From Gammaproteobacteria bacterium (lineage in GTDB: Bacteria > Pseudomonadota > Gammaproteobacteria > Steroidobacterales > SZUA-146), in the NCBI GenBank assembly GCA_013002925.1, contig JABDLQ010000178.1, forward strand, positions 1 through 16,157: DNA of 16,157 nt, given 5' to 3'. The position numbers and the translations under genes were made by a program. Of the stretch, positions 1 through 8,353 are shown in pieces (position 1 is the stretch's first letter; each line of letters starts with the position of its first letter). The notes beneath the pieces were generated by a model, which saw only the letters and a program-made list of their open reading frames with translations, had not been told where the DNA came from and made no database searches.

Positions 1-1800
1 GTCGTAGCGTTCACCAAAGACAACGAAGTACTGGTGGGACAACCGGCCAAGCGACAGGCGGTGACCAATCCGGAAAACACGCTGTTTGCCGTCAAGCGAT
101 TGATCGGCCGGCGGTTTAAGGACGAGGTCGTGGCGAAGGACCGCGACATGGTGCCGTACAAAATTGTGGAAGCGGACTACGGTGACGCCTGGGTCAAGGT
201 GCACGACAAGACCATGGCTCCGCCTGAAATCTCGGCACGTGTGCTGATGAAAATGAAAAAAACCGCGGAAGACTATCTCGGCGAAGAGGTCACCGAGGCG
301 GTCATCACTGTGCCGGCCTATTTTAATGATTCGCAGCGCCAGGCCACCAAGGATGCGGGCAAGATCGCCGGCCTTGAAGTCAAGCGCATTATCAACGAGC
401 CGACCGCGGCGGCGTTGGCTTATGGCATGGACAAGCAGCGTGGCGATCGCAAAATTGCCGTTTATGATCTGGGCGGCGGGACCTTTGATATCTCCATTAT
501 CGAGATTGCTGAAATCGATGGTGAGCACCAGTTTGAAGTGCTGTCAACCAATGGCGACACGTTCCTCGGCGGTGAGGATTTCGATCTGCGCGTGATCCAG
601 TACCTGGCGAAGGAATTTGAAAAGGAAAGCGGCGTTGATGTGAGCAAAGACGCGGTGGCCATGCAGCGACTCAAAGAAGCCGCTGAAACCGCCAAGATCG
701 AGCTGTCATCCAGTCAGCAAACCGAGGTCAATCTGCCGTACATTACCGCGGATGCCAGCGGACCCAAGCATCTCAACATCAAGTTGACCCGTGCGAAACT
801 TGAATCGCTGGTTGATGATCTGGTGGCCCGTACGATCGCGCCATGCAAGACAGCGCTCAAAGACGCCGGTTTGTCGGTCGGTGATGTTGCCAACGTGATC
901 CTGGTCGGTGGCCAGACGCGGATGCCGAAAGTGTTCGAGGCCGTCAAAGACTTTTTTGGCAAAGAGCCACGCCGTGATGTGAACCCGGATGAAGCAGTTG
1001 CCATTGGTGCAGCGATTCAAGGTGGTGTGCTGGCCGGCGATGTAAAAGATGTGTTGTTGCTTGATGTCACGCCGTTGTCTTTGGGTATCGAGACGCTCGG
1101 CAGTGTGATGACCAAGCTCATTGACAAAAACACGACCATTCCGACCAAGGCAACGGAGACGTTTTCGACGGCAGCGGATAATCAGCCCGCCGTAACGATT
1201 CATGTGCTGCAGGGTGAGCGTGAACGCTCTCAGGATAACAAGTCACTGGGACGATTTGACCTGTCGGATATTGCACCGGCACCGCGCGGTGTACCGCAGA
1301 TCGAAGTAACTTTCGATATCGATGCAAACGGTATTTTGAATGTGTCGGCCAAGGACAAAGCGACTGGTAAGGAGCAGAAGATTGTCATCAAGGCCTCCAG
1401 CGGGCTCAATGAAGACGAAATCGAGCGCATGGTCAGTGATGCCGAGAGCCACGCGGAAGAAGACAAGAAATTCCGCGAAGTCGTGGATGCCAAGAACCAG
1501 GGTGATGCGCTGATTCATGCGACTGAAAAGTCGATGAAAGAACTTGGCGAGAAAGTCACCCCGGACGAACGTGGCAAGATTGAAGCGGCAATCAGCGATC
1601 TGCGCAAAGCGCTTGAAGGCGACAACAAAGAAGCCATCGAATCGAAGACGCAGGCACTTGCCGAAGCGTCAGCGGGTATGGCTGAGCGCCTCTATAGTCA
1701 GGATGCCGAGGCAGCGCCGGAGGGTGCACCAGAGCAGGCGTCTGCTGACGCTGACGTTGTAGATGCCGAGTTCGAAGAGGTGAAAGGCGACGACAAATAG
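1..1800 (+). CDS. dnaK: Chaperone protein DnaK (Hsp70), 5' end outside the window
   Basis: ATP-dependent cytoplasmic chaperone that binds unfolded segments together with DnaJ and GrpE. 599 residues are visible. The first codon aligns with about residue 39 of E. coli DnaK (638 aa), so about 38 N-terminal residues, including the first phosphate loop, lie upstream. There is no true start in the window: the GTG at 34 is an internal Val of the VGQPAKRQAV motif. Visible landmarks are the second phosphate motif DLGGGTFD (from base 466, about residue 194 of the full protein), GGEDFDLR, the adenosine motif ILVGGQTRMPKV, the interdomain linker VLLLDVTPLSLGIE, the substrate-binding domain, a helical lid, and an acidic tail ending EEVKGDDK, close to the usual EEVKD-type end. 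dnaJ follows after 117 bases. The heat-shock promoter and grpE, if present, would be upstream of the window. Identity is certain. Confidence 0.98.
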   Translation, partial: VVAFTKDNEVLVGQPAKRQAVTNPENTLFAVKRLIGRRFKDEVVAKDRDMVPYKIVEADYGDAWVKVHDKTMAPPEISARVLMKMKKTAEDYLGEEVTEAVITVPAYFNDSQRQATKDAGKIAGLEVKRIINEPTAAALAYGMDKQRGDRKIAVYDLGGGTFDISIIEIAEIDGEHQFEVLSTNGDTFLGGEDFDLRVIQYLAKEFEKESGVDVSKDAVAMQRLKEAAETAKIELSSSQQTEVNLPYITADASGPKHLNIKLTRAKLESLVDDLVARTIAPCKTALKDAGLSVGDVANVILVGGQTRMPKVFEAVKDFFGKEPRRDVNPDEAVAIGAAIQGGVLAGDVKDVLLLDVTPLSLGIETLGSVMTKLIDKNTTIPTKATETFSTAADNQPAVTIHVLQGERERSQDNKSLGRFDLSDIAPAPRGVPQIEVTFDIDANGILNVSAKDKATGKEQKIVIKASSGLNEDEIERMVSDAESHAEEDKKFREVVDAKNQGDALIHATEKSMKELGEKVTPDERGKIEAAISDLRKALEGDNKEAIESKTQALAEASAGMAERLYSQDAEAAPEGAPEQASADADVVDAEFEEVKGDDK

Positions 1801-1808
1801 TCGTCGCC
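1786..1808 (+). repeat. Perfect inverted repeat across the dnaK stop codon
   Basis: Arms GGCGACGAC (1786-1794) and GTCGTCGCC (1800-1808) are perfectly complementary around the 5-base loop AAATA. They form a 9-bp GC-rich stem that contains the last dnaK codons and the TAG stop. No T-run follows, so it does not look like a standard intrinsic terminator. It could protect or pause the mRNA end and help set the DnaK:DnaJ ratio; that role is inferred. Confidence 0.7.
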
Positions 1809-1812
1809 TGAT

Positions 1813-1853
1813 CTGAGCGCGGCCGATGTCCCGGGATGCGACGCTGTGCTCAG
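1813..1853 (+). repeat. Second imperfect hairpin in the dnaK-dnaJ gap
   Basis: Arms 1813-1823 and 1843-1853 can pair over 11 positions (outer CTGAGC with GCTCAG, including two G-U pairs), with a 19-base loop carrying the palindrome TCCCGGGA (1829-1836). An A/T-rich stretch (AAAATATTG) follows rather than a T-run. With the hairpin over the dnaK stop it makes the 117-base spacer highly structured. A role as an attenuator or processing site is only a suggestion. Confidence 0.35.
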
Positions 1854-1917
1854 CAAAATATTGTCAACAATGAGAGTGTAACCAGAGTGTGCCACCTTGC
1901 GAGCCGACCGTACCGCT

Positions 1918-3051
1918 ATGTCTGATCAGGATTACTACGAAGTTCTGGGGGTCAAGCGCGACGCTGATGAAGCGACGATAAAAAAAGCCTACCGGCGCCT
2001 GGCGATGAAGCATCATCCGGACCGCAATCCGGATGATGCCCAGTCGGAGGCCCAGTTCAAAGCGGCCAAGGAAGCGTATGAAGTCCTGAAAGATCCAAAC
2101 AAGCGGGCGCGCTATGACCAGTTCGGAAAGGAAGGACTGTCCGGTGCAGCCGGCGGTGGATTCAATCCGGGCGATGCGTTTGGCGATATCTTTGGTGATG
2201 TTTTTGGCGATATTTTTGGTGGTGGCCGCCGAGGTGGTGGCACCAGAAACCGGGTGTTTCGCGGTGCCGATCTGCGCTATGGACTGGTGCTGACACTCGA
2301 ACAGGCAGTGTTTGGGGATGAAGTCAAAATTGACATTCCCAAACAGGATATCTGCGACACCTGCGACGGCAACGGCGCGGCCAAAGGCAGCTCGGCCGAA
2401 ACCTGTCAGACCTGTAACGGGATCGGTCAGGTACGTATGCAGCAGGGCTTCTTTTCGGTGCAGCAAACCTGCCCCAAATGCCGTGGATCCGGTGAAGTCA
2501 TCACCAATCCGTGTGGTTCATGCAATGGCAGTGGCCGGGTACGCAAAACCAAGGCACTGTCGGTGCGCATTCCCGAAGGCGTGGATGAGGGTGATCGTAT
2601 TCGCCTGGCGGGCGAGGGCGAACCTGGTCAAAACGGTGGTCCTGCCGGTGATCTTTACGTTGAAATTGAAGTCAGACGCCACCCGATTTTCGGGCGCGAT
2701 GGCAGCAATTTGCTGTGCGAAGTGCCGATCGGTTTTGCCACGGCCACGCTCGGCGGTGAAGTTGAAGTGCCCACCCTCGGTGGCCAGGTCACACTGAAAA
2801 TACCCGCGGGCACTCAATCCGGAAAGCGCTTTCGTCTGCGCGGTAAAGGCGTCAAACCGGTGCGTGGCGGCATGACCGGCGATTTACTGTGCACGGCAAC
2901 GATCGAAACCCCCGTACATTTGACCAAAGACCAGAAAAAACTGCTGCGCGAGTTCGATGAGTCGCTGCAGTCGAAAGCCTCACGCCACAATCCCAAGGCG
3001 CGCTCCTGGTTTGATGGCGTCAAAGAATTTTTTGATGACCTCACAAGCTAG
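1918..3051 (+). CDS. dnaJ: Chaperone protein DnaJ (Hsp40)
   Basis: Co-chaperone that delivers substrates to DnaK and stimulates its ATPase. 377 residues, the usual length (E. coli 376). In order: the J domain with HPD at residues 33-35; a Gly/Phe-rich linker with three FGDI/FGDV units; a zinc-binding region with four CxxCxGxG repeats (first Cys about 146, last repeat from about 199: CDTCDGNG, CQTCNGIG, CPKCRGSG, CGSCNGSG); then the C-terminal substrate-binding and dimerisation domains. ATG 1918 is chosen because MSDQDYYEVLGV aligns with the family N-terminus. A TTG at 1897 in the same frame would add seven unconserved residues. No good Shine-Dalgarno sequence precedes either start. The 3' end overlaps dapB by 17 bases. 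Confidence 0.97.
   Translation: MSDQDYYEVLGVKRDADEATIKKAYRRLAMKHHPDRNPDDAQSEAQFKAAKEAYEVLKDPNKRARYDQFGKEGLSGAAGGGFNPGDAFGDIFGDVFGDIFGGGRRGGGTRNRVFRGADLRYGLVLTLEQAVFGDEVKIDIPKQDICDTCDGNGAAKGSSAETCQTCNGIGQVRMQQGFFSVQQTCPKCRGSGEVITNPCGSCNGSGRVRKTKALSVRIPEGVDEGDRIRLAGEGEPGQNGGPAGDLYVEIEVRRHPIFGRDGSNLLCEVPIGFATATLGGEVEVPTLGGQVTLKIPAGTQSGKRFRLRGKGVKPVRGGMTGDLLCTATIETPVHLTKDQKKLLREFDESLQSKASRHNPKARSWFDGVKEFFDDLTS
2179..2226 (+). repeat. 12-base tandem repeat encoding FGD(I/V) in the DnaJ G/F linker
   Basis: Three in-frame 12-base units (2179-2190, 2191-2202, 2203-2214) encode FGDI, FGDV and FGDI, followed by a diverged fourth, FGGG. The third positions differ between units, so the repeat is held at protein level and is not a fresh slippage product. 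Gly/Phe-rich repeats are normal for this linker. Confidence 0.75.
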
Positions 3052-3793
3052 GGAATCTGGCGTACTCAATCTGGCCGTGCTCGGTGCCACCGGGCGTATG
3101 GGTCGCGAAATCATACAGTTGATGGACGGGCGCAAGGATCTCAATCTGAGTGGCGCCAGCGCCGGTGATGCGCACGAACGACTGGGACAGCCACTCACCC
3201 GGCGGATCAAACTGGACACACCAGCTGCGGCACTGGCCGACGCGCATGTGGCCATCGATTTCTCGTTACCGGCCGGGGTCAGTAGTCACATCGAAACCTG
3301 CTGCGCCATGAACGTGCCCTATGTATGCGGTGTCACGGGATTGTCCGCCAGCCACGATACATTGATGCACGAAGCCAGCCAGGTGATCCCGGTGTTCCGG
3401 GCCCCGAACATGAGTATTGGTGTGAATCTGTGCATTGCCGCGGCCGCTTCTATTGCAGCCGGTTTGGCGGCAGATTTTGACGTGTCGATTCTGGATATTC
3501 ATCATGCCGGCAAGCGCGATGTGCCGTCCGGCACTGCGCTGGAGTTTGGTGGCCAGATCGAGGCGGTCGCCACTCCGAACAAAGTCGCGTACGACAGTAT
3601 CCGCGAAGGTGAATATCCCGGCGAACACCTGGTGCGGTTCAGTCTCGGCGAAGAGTTGATCGAACTGCGGCACCGCGCGGGCAGCCGACGCGAATTTGCT
3701 GTGGGCGCGCTGCGTGCGGCCGCATGGCTGGCTGACCAGCCGCCTGGACTGTATAACATGCGGAACCTGCTGGATATCCGGTCATCCTCGTAG
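3035..3793 (+). CDS. dapB: 4-hydroxy-tetrahydrodipicolinate reductase
   Basis: Reduces the DapA product with NAD(P)H in the diaminopimelate/lysine pathway, supplying peptidoglycan and lysine. 252 residues from ATG 3035, somewhat shorter than E. coli DapB (273). The N-terminal nucleotide-binding motif is GATGRMG. CGVTGL and APNMSIGVNL follow. The catalytic and substrate motif has HH at 156-157, K160 and PSGTA from 164. The segment between PSGTA and the GEH motif is about 17 residues shorter than in E. coli, in a variable loop. The end, GLYNMRNLLDI, matches the family. The gene starts inside the end of dnaJ (17-base overlap), which suggests translational coupling. The alternative in-frame ATG at 3014 would add seven residues (MASKNFL) and has no better ribosome binding site. 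Confidence 0.95.
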   Translation: MTSQARESGVLNLAVLGATGRMGREIIQLMDGRKDLNLSGASAGDAHERLGQPLTRRIKLDTPAAALADAHVAIDFSLPAGVSSHIETCCAMNVPYVCGVTGLSASHDTLMHEASQVIPVFRAPNMSIGVNLCIAAAASIAAGLAADFDVSILDIHHAGKRDVPSGTALEFGGQIEAVATPNKVAYDSIREGEYPGEHLVRFSLGEELIELRHRAGSRREFAVGALRAAAWLADQPPGLYNMRNLLDIRSSS

Positions 3794-3828
3794 ACACCTG
3801 CCAAGCATCTGGCGTATCATCAAATCCC

Positions 3829-3866
3829 AGCGGGAAGGGTTGTCAAAGCCCCTCCCGCTTTGTGTA
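3829..3866 (+). terminator. Probable intrinsic terminator after dapB
   Basis: Arms AGCGGGAAGGG (3829-3839) and CCCCTCCCGCT (3849-3859) pair over 11 positions with one A-C mismatch and a 9-base loop, followed by TTGTGTAT. The T-run is broken, so efficiency is uncertain. The position, 36 bases after the dapB stop and 51 before carA, suits separating the dnaK-dnaJ-dapB and carAB transcripts. It could equally act as an attenuator ahead of carA. Confidence 0.55.
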
Positions 3867-3868
3867 TC
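3840..3868 (+). promoter_or_regulatory. Possible carA promoter overlapping the hairpin
   Basis: TTGTCA (3840-3845) matches the -35 consensus in 5 of 6 positions. Exactly 17 bases later is TGTATC (3863-3868), a poor -10 (3 of 6). TATCAA at 3865 is an alternative with 19-base spacing. The -35 would sit in the loop of the terminator-like hairpin. I see no clear ArgR box. Weak support. Confidence 0.2.
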
Positions 3869-3909
3869 AAACGCACAGGGGCAGTATTCGATTGTCCGTG
3901 GGGGAGAGT

Positions 3910-5055
3910 GTGGCAGTACCAGCAATTCTGGCTCTGGAAGATGGATCCATTTTCTCGGGGTGTTCTATTGGTGCATCCGGCAGCACAGTCGGTGAGGTGG
4001 TATTCAACACCGCCATGTCGGGCTACCAGGAAATCCTGACCGACCCGTCCTACAGCCGGCAACTCGTGACCCTGACGTATCCGCACATCGGCAATACCGG
4101 CATCAATGCCGAAGACAATGAGTCCGCCCGGGTCTGCGCAGCCGGATTGCTGATTCGCGATTTACCGATCGTTGCCAGCAATTGGCGCATGCAGCAGACA
4201 CTGTCGGATTATTTGCTCAGCCAGGGTACCGTGGCAATTAGCGATATAGACACCCGCCGCTTGACGCGGCTACTGCGCACCAAAGGTGCACAAAGCGGCT
4301 GCATCATGACCGGTGACGTCGATGCGGAAAAAGCCGTTGCCGCTGCACGCGGTTTTCCGGGTCTCAAGGGTATGGATCTGGCACGCGAGGTCACGACACC
4401 GACAAGCTATACCTGGAACGAGCCGGTTTGGACCGATCAGGAAGCGCAGCCAGCGCCGTCTGCGCAATTCAAGGTGGTGGCCTATGATTACGGGGTCAAG
4501 CACAATATTCTCCGGCTGCTGGTGTCACATGGCTGTGATGTGACGGTGGTGCCGGCACAAACCGAGGCCAGCGCAGTTTTGGCCATGAAACCCGATGGGG
4601 TCTTTTTATCCAATGGCCCGGGCGATCCTGAGCCGTGCGATTATGCCATTTCGGCCATCCGCTTTATCCTTGAGGCGGGCGTTCCGACCTTCGGTATCTG
4701 CCTGGGTCATCAGCTGCTGGCGCTGGCCAGTGGTGCGCGCACAGAAAAAATGAAATTTGGGCACCACGGCGCCAATCATCCGGTCCAGGATGTGGCCACC
4801 GGTGAAGTGCTGATCAGCAGCCAGAACCACGGTTTTGCTGTTGCTTCTGACTCACTGCCCGAGAACTTACGGGTTACGCACATCTCATTGTTTGACCAGA
4901 GTCTGCAAGGCATCGCACGCACCGACGTGCCCGCTTTCGGATTCCAGGGACATCCTGAAGCAAGCCCGGGACCGCATGACCTGCGCCCCCTGTTTGCACG
5001 TTTTGTCAGGCTCATGAGTGAGTCATCTGCGATGGACCGTGCAGCCCGGGCCTGA
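3910..5055 (+). CDS. carA: Carbamoyl-phosphate synthetase small (glutaminase) subunit
   Basis: Hydrolyses glutamine and channels ammonia to CarB for carbamoyl phosphate, which feeds arginine and pyrimidine synthesis. 381 residues from GTG 3910 (E. coli 382). This start leaves 8 residues before LEDG, as in E. coli, and a purine-rich stretch (GGGGGAGAG) lies just upstream; an ATG at 3862 in frame would add 16 unconserved residues. The N-terminal CarA domain (GEVVFNTAMSGYQEILTDPSY) is followed by a class I glutamine amidotransferase domain with the nucleophile Cys264 in CLGHQ, the FLSNGPGDPEPC loop, NHGFAV, and His348/Glu350 in HPEASPGPHD. All catalytic residues are intact. carB begins 70 bases downstream. 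Confidence 0.97.
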   Translation: MAVPAILALEDGSIFSGCSIGASGSTVGEVVFNTAMSGYQEILTDPSYSRQLVTLTYPHIGNTGINAEDNESARVCAAGLLIRDLPIVASNWRMQQTLSDYLLSQGTVAISDIDTRRLTRLLRTKGAQSGCIMTGDVDAEKAVAAARGFPGLKGMDLAREVTTPTSYTWNEPVWTDQEAQPAPSAQFKVVAYDYGVKHNILRLLVSHGCDVTVVPAQTEASAVLAMKPDGVFLSNGPGDPEPCDYAISAIRFILEAGVPTFGICLGHQLLALASGARTEKMKFGHHGANHPVQDVATGEVLISSQNHGFAVASDSLPENLRVTHISLFDQSLQGIARTDVPAFGFQGHPEASPGPHDLRPLFARFVRLMSESSAMDRAARA

Positions 5056-5062
5056 GGTACTG

Positions 5063-5122
5063 ATGTTCGATCCAAATCAACAACTGCCGAAGCTGTGCGG
5101 CCTCGGCCACGTGGAAAAATAA
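5063..5122 (+). CDS. Possible 19-codon frame in the carA-carB gap
   Basis: ATG 5063 to TAA 5122 encodes 19 residues (MFDPNQQLPK..., ending HVEK). It begins 8 bases after the carA stop. GAGG (5054-5057), partly inside that stop, lies 5 bases upstream as a plausible Shine-Dalgarno. It ends 3 bases before the carB ATG, so its translation could feed ribosomes into carB, which has only a modest site of its own (GGAAAAA from 5113). In Pseudomonas aeruginosa a much larger gene lies between carA and carB; this short frame does not visibly resemble one. It may be chance. Confidence 0.25.
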   Translation: MFDPNQQLPKLCGLGHVEK

Positions 5123-5125
5123 ACT

Positions 5126-8100
5126 ATGCCCAAGCGCAACGATATCAAATCGATCATTATCATCGGTGCCGGACCCATTGTTATCGGGCAGGCCTGTGAA
5201 TTTGACTATTCAGGAGCACAGGCCTGTAAAGCATTACGCGAGGAAGGTTTTCGGGTAGTACTGGTCAATTCGAACCCGGCCACGATCATGACGGATCCGG
5301 ATACGGCCGATGCGGTCTATATTGAGCCAATCCGCTGGCAAAACGTGGCTTCAGTCATTGAAAAAGAAAAACCCGATGCCCTGTTACCAACAATGGGGGG
5401 CCAGACTGCACTGAATTGTGCGCTTGATCTGGCGCGCATGGGCGTGTTGGAAAAGCACGGGGTCGAGCTGATCGCCGCGTCGCGCGAGGCTATCGATATG
5501 GCAGAGGACCGGGAGCAGTTTCGCACGGCGATGGGCGAGATCGGGCTGGCGACACCGCAGGCCGGGATTGCCCATAACATGGAAGAAGCCATAGAGATTC
5601 GCAAGGAGATTGGCTATCCGGTGATTGTTCGACCCTCGTTCACCATGGGCGGCAGCGGCGGTGGCATTGCTTATAATCGCGAAGAGTTTGAGCATATTGT
5701 TACTCGCGGCCTTGACCTGAGTCCGACGACCGAGGTGTTGCTGGAAGAGTCATTGTTGGGCTGGAAAGAATTTGAGATGGAGGTCATCCGCGATCGCAAA
5801 GACAATTGCATCATCGTGTGTGCGATTGAGAATCTCGATGCCATGGGTGTGCATACCGGTGATTCCATTACGGTGGCGCCTGCCCAGACACTGACCGACA
5901 AGGAATATCAGGTCATGCGCGATGCTTCGCTCGCCGTGTTGCGTAAAATTGGCATTGAAACCGGCGGGTCGAACGTACAGTTTGCCGTGAATCCCGAAGA
6001 TGGCCGACTGGTGGTGATTGAGATGAATCCGCGGGTGTCGCGCTCGTCGGCGCTGGCCTCAAAAGCAACCGGTTTTCCAATCGCTAAAGTCGCGGCTAAA
6101 CTGGCCGTTGGTTTTACACTCGATGAGCTCAGCAATGAAATCACCGGTGGCGCGACACCAGCGTCATTTGAACCGTCCATCGATTACGTCGTAACCAAGA
6201 TTCCGCGATTTACGTTTGAAAAATTTCCTGATGCCAATGATCGTCTGACCACGCAGATGAAATCGGTCGGCGAGGTCATGGCCATCGGTCGCACGTTCCA
6301 GGAGTCCTTTCAAAAAGCGCTGCGCGGGATGGAGACCGGCATTTGCGGACTGGATCCCATCATGCCCCTGGAAGCAGGCAGCAATGCCGGTGCGATCATC
6401 AGGCACGAATTGAAGAATCCGGGAGCTGAGCGGATTCGCTATGTAGCAGATGCGTTCCGGCAGGGGTTTGACCTCGACACCGTTGCCGGGTTAAGCGGCA
6501 TCGACCCGTGGTTTCTGGCCCAGATTGAAGACCTGGTTCTCGTGGAAGAGCAGCTGGCTGAAGACGGTCCCGAGTCGCTGGACAAGCACAACCTGCGCCA
6601 GCTAAAACGCCAGGGTTTTTCCGATCAGCGACTCGCTGCGCTTTGCAACGTGCCCGAGCAGGAGATCCGGGGATTGCGACTGCAATATGGCGTGACTCCG
6701 GTATTCAAACGTGTGGATACCTGTGCTGCAGAATTTGCAACGGCAACCGCCTATTTGTATTCCAGTTACGAAGAAGAATGTGAGGCAGAGGTTTCTGATC
6801 GCAAAAAAATCATGATCCTGGGCGGCGGTCCAAATCGCATTGGTCAGGGCATCGAGTTTGACTATTGTTGTGTGCATGCCGCACTTGCGCTGCGCGAAGA
6901 CGGCTATGAGACCATCATGGTGAACTGTAACCCGGAAACTGTGTCGACGGATTTTGACACCTCGGATCGTCTGTATTTTGAGCCGCTGACCTTTGAAGAT
7001 GTCATGACCATCATTGATCTTGAAAAGCCCGCCGGGGTGATCGTTCAGTTTGGCGGGCAGACGCCGCTGAAACTCGCGGGCGATCTGGAACGGGCCGGAG
7101 CACCCATTATTGGCACGTCTCCTGATAGTATTGATCTGGCCGAAGACCGTGAGCGCTTTCAGAAACTCGTACAGTCTTTGAAATTGAAACAGCCGGCCAA
7201 TGCCACGGCAAAAACTGCCGAGGAAGCCCTGGAGGCTTCTGACGACGTGGGTTTCCCGCTGGTAGTCCGCCCGTCCTACGTGCTCGGTGGGCGGGCCATG
7301 GAAGTCGTGTTCTCAAAAGCTGATTTGAAAGAGTACATCACCAGTGCGGTACAGGTGTCCAACGACAGCCCTGTGCTGCTGGACCGTTTTCTTGATATGG
7401 CAACGGAAGTGGATGTGGACATTGTGTGCGACGGTCAGGATGTGCTGATCGGTGGAATCATGGAGCATATCGAACAGGCGGGTGTGCATTCAGGTGACTC
7501 GAGTTGCATATTACCCCCGGCAACGCTGTCAGCGCCGGTCAAGGAGGAAATGAAACGCCAGGCTACCGTGCTGGCAAAGGCACTGAATGTGGTGGGTCTC
7601 ATGAACACGCAGTTTGCGATTCAGGGCGACAATATCTTTCTTTTGGAAGTGAACCCGCGCGCGTCCAGAACGGTACCGTTTGTTTCAAAAGCCACCGGAG
7701 TTGCACTTGCGAAGATTGCCGCCCGCACGATGGTCGGCAGATCTTTGCAGGAACAGGGCGTCCGGCAGAAAGCCGAACCGCCGTTTTATTCGGTAAAGGA
7801 ATCGGTGTTTCCATTTATGAAGTTTCCGGGAGCCGATCCAATTCTGGGGCCGGAAATGAAATCGACCGGCGAGGCGATGGCGACGGGTCCCACGGTTGCC
7901 ATAGCTTATGCCAAGGCGCAACAGGCATCCGGTATTCGCCTGCCTGCTAAAGGCTGTGTGTTTATCAGCGTCCGAAATGGTGACAAACCCGCGGCAGTGG
8001 AACTTGCCAAAACTCTGTCTGGTCGCGGTTTTGATTTGATTGCAACGCATGGCACCGCAAAGGCAATCACCTCGGCGGGTATTACCTGTCGGCGCATCAA

Positions 8101-8353
8101 CAAGGTGCATGAAGGAAGGCCCCATATTGTTGACATGATCAAAAACGGGGATATTGATCTGATTGTCAACAGCACTGAAGGTAAACAGGCCATTCACGAG
8201 TCACACTCCATCCGCCGCGAAGCGGTGCGTGGTAAAGTGACCTATTACACAACGGTCGCCGGTTGCAAAGCCGGATGCGCCGCAATGGATCATTTGGAAG
8301 TCGCCGATGTCAATCGGCTCCAGGATCTGCATAAGGAAGTTGTTAATGAATAA
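5126..8353 (+). CDS. carB: Carbamoyl-phosphate synthetase large subunit
   Basis: Builds carbamoyl phosphate from bicarbonate, ammonia (from CarA) and two ATP. 1075 residues (E. coli 1073). Two homologous halves are visible: one begins with GAGPIVIGQACEFDYSG near residue 13, the other with GGGPNRIGQGIEFDYCC near residue 570. Each carries an ATP-grasp module (about 130-340 and 680-880) with the EMNPRVSRSSALASKATG and EVNPRASRTVPFVSKATG metal/ATP motifs. A C-terminal MGS-like allosteric domain (about 940-1075, from GCVFISVRNGDK) ends the protein; in E. coli this region senses UMP and ornithine. Nothing is truncated. The last codons overlap the greA start. Confidence 0.98.
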   Translation: MPKRNDIKSIIIIGAGPIVIGQACEFDYSGAQACKALREEGFRVVLVNSNPATIMTDPDTADAVYIEPIRWQNVASVIEKEKPDALLPTMGGQTALNCALDLARMGVLEKHGVELIAASREAIDMAEDREQFRTAMGEIGLATPQAGIAHNMEEAIEIRKEIGYPVIVRPSFTMGGSGGGIAYNREEFEHIVTRGLDLSPTTEVLLEESLLGWKEFEMEVIRDRKDNCIIVCAIENLDAMGVHTGDSITVAPAQTLTDKEYQVMRDASLAVLRKIGIETGGSNVQFAVNPEDGRLVVIEMNPRVSRSSALASKATGFPIAKVAAKLAVGFTLDELSNEITGGATPASFEPSIDYVVTKIPRFTFEKFPDANDRLTTQMKSVGEVMAIGRTFQESFQKALRGMETGICGLDPIMPLEAGSNAGAIIRHELKNPGAERIRYVADAFRQGFDLDTVAGLSGIDPWFLAQIEDLVLVEEQLAEDGPESLDKHNLRQLKRQGFSDQRLAALCNVPEQEIRGLRLQYGVTPVFKRVDTCAAEFATATAYLYSSYEEECEAEVSDRKKIMILGGGPNRIGQGIEFDYCCVHAALALREDGYETIMVNCNPETVSTDFDTSDRLYFEPLTFEDVMTIIDLEKPAGVIVQFGGQTPLKLAGDLERAGAPIIGTSPDSIDLAEDRERFQKLVQSLKLKQPANATAKTAEEALEASDDVGFPLVVRPSYVLGGRAMEVVFSKADLKEYITSAVQVSNDSPVLLDRFLDMATEVDVDIVCDGQDVLIGGIMEHIEQAGVHSGDSSCILPPATLSAPVKEEMKRQATVLAKALNVVGLMNTQFAIQGDNIFLLEVNPRASRTVPFVSKATGVALAKIAARTMVGRSLQEQGVRQKAEPPFYSVKESVFPFMKFPGADPILGPEMKSTGEAMATGPTVAIAYAKAQQASGIRLPAKGCVFISVRNGDKPAAVELAKTLSGRGFDLIATHGTAKAITSAGITCRRINKVHEGRPHIVDMIKNGDIDLIVNSTEGKQAIHESHSIRREAVRGKVTYYTTVAGCKAGCAAMDHLEVADVNRLQDLHKEVVNE

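Noticed and set aside
34..36. GTG at 34 as a dnaK start
   Set aside because: It falls inside the conserved VGQPAKRQAV motif, and upstream codons (VVAFTKDNEVL) are also DnaK sequence, so the gene is cut by the window edge.
7504..7950. 148-codon plus-strand frame inside carB
   Set aside because: Out of frame within an intact, well-conserved CarB; composition is that of a shifted frame.
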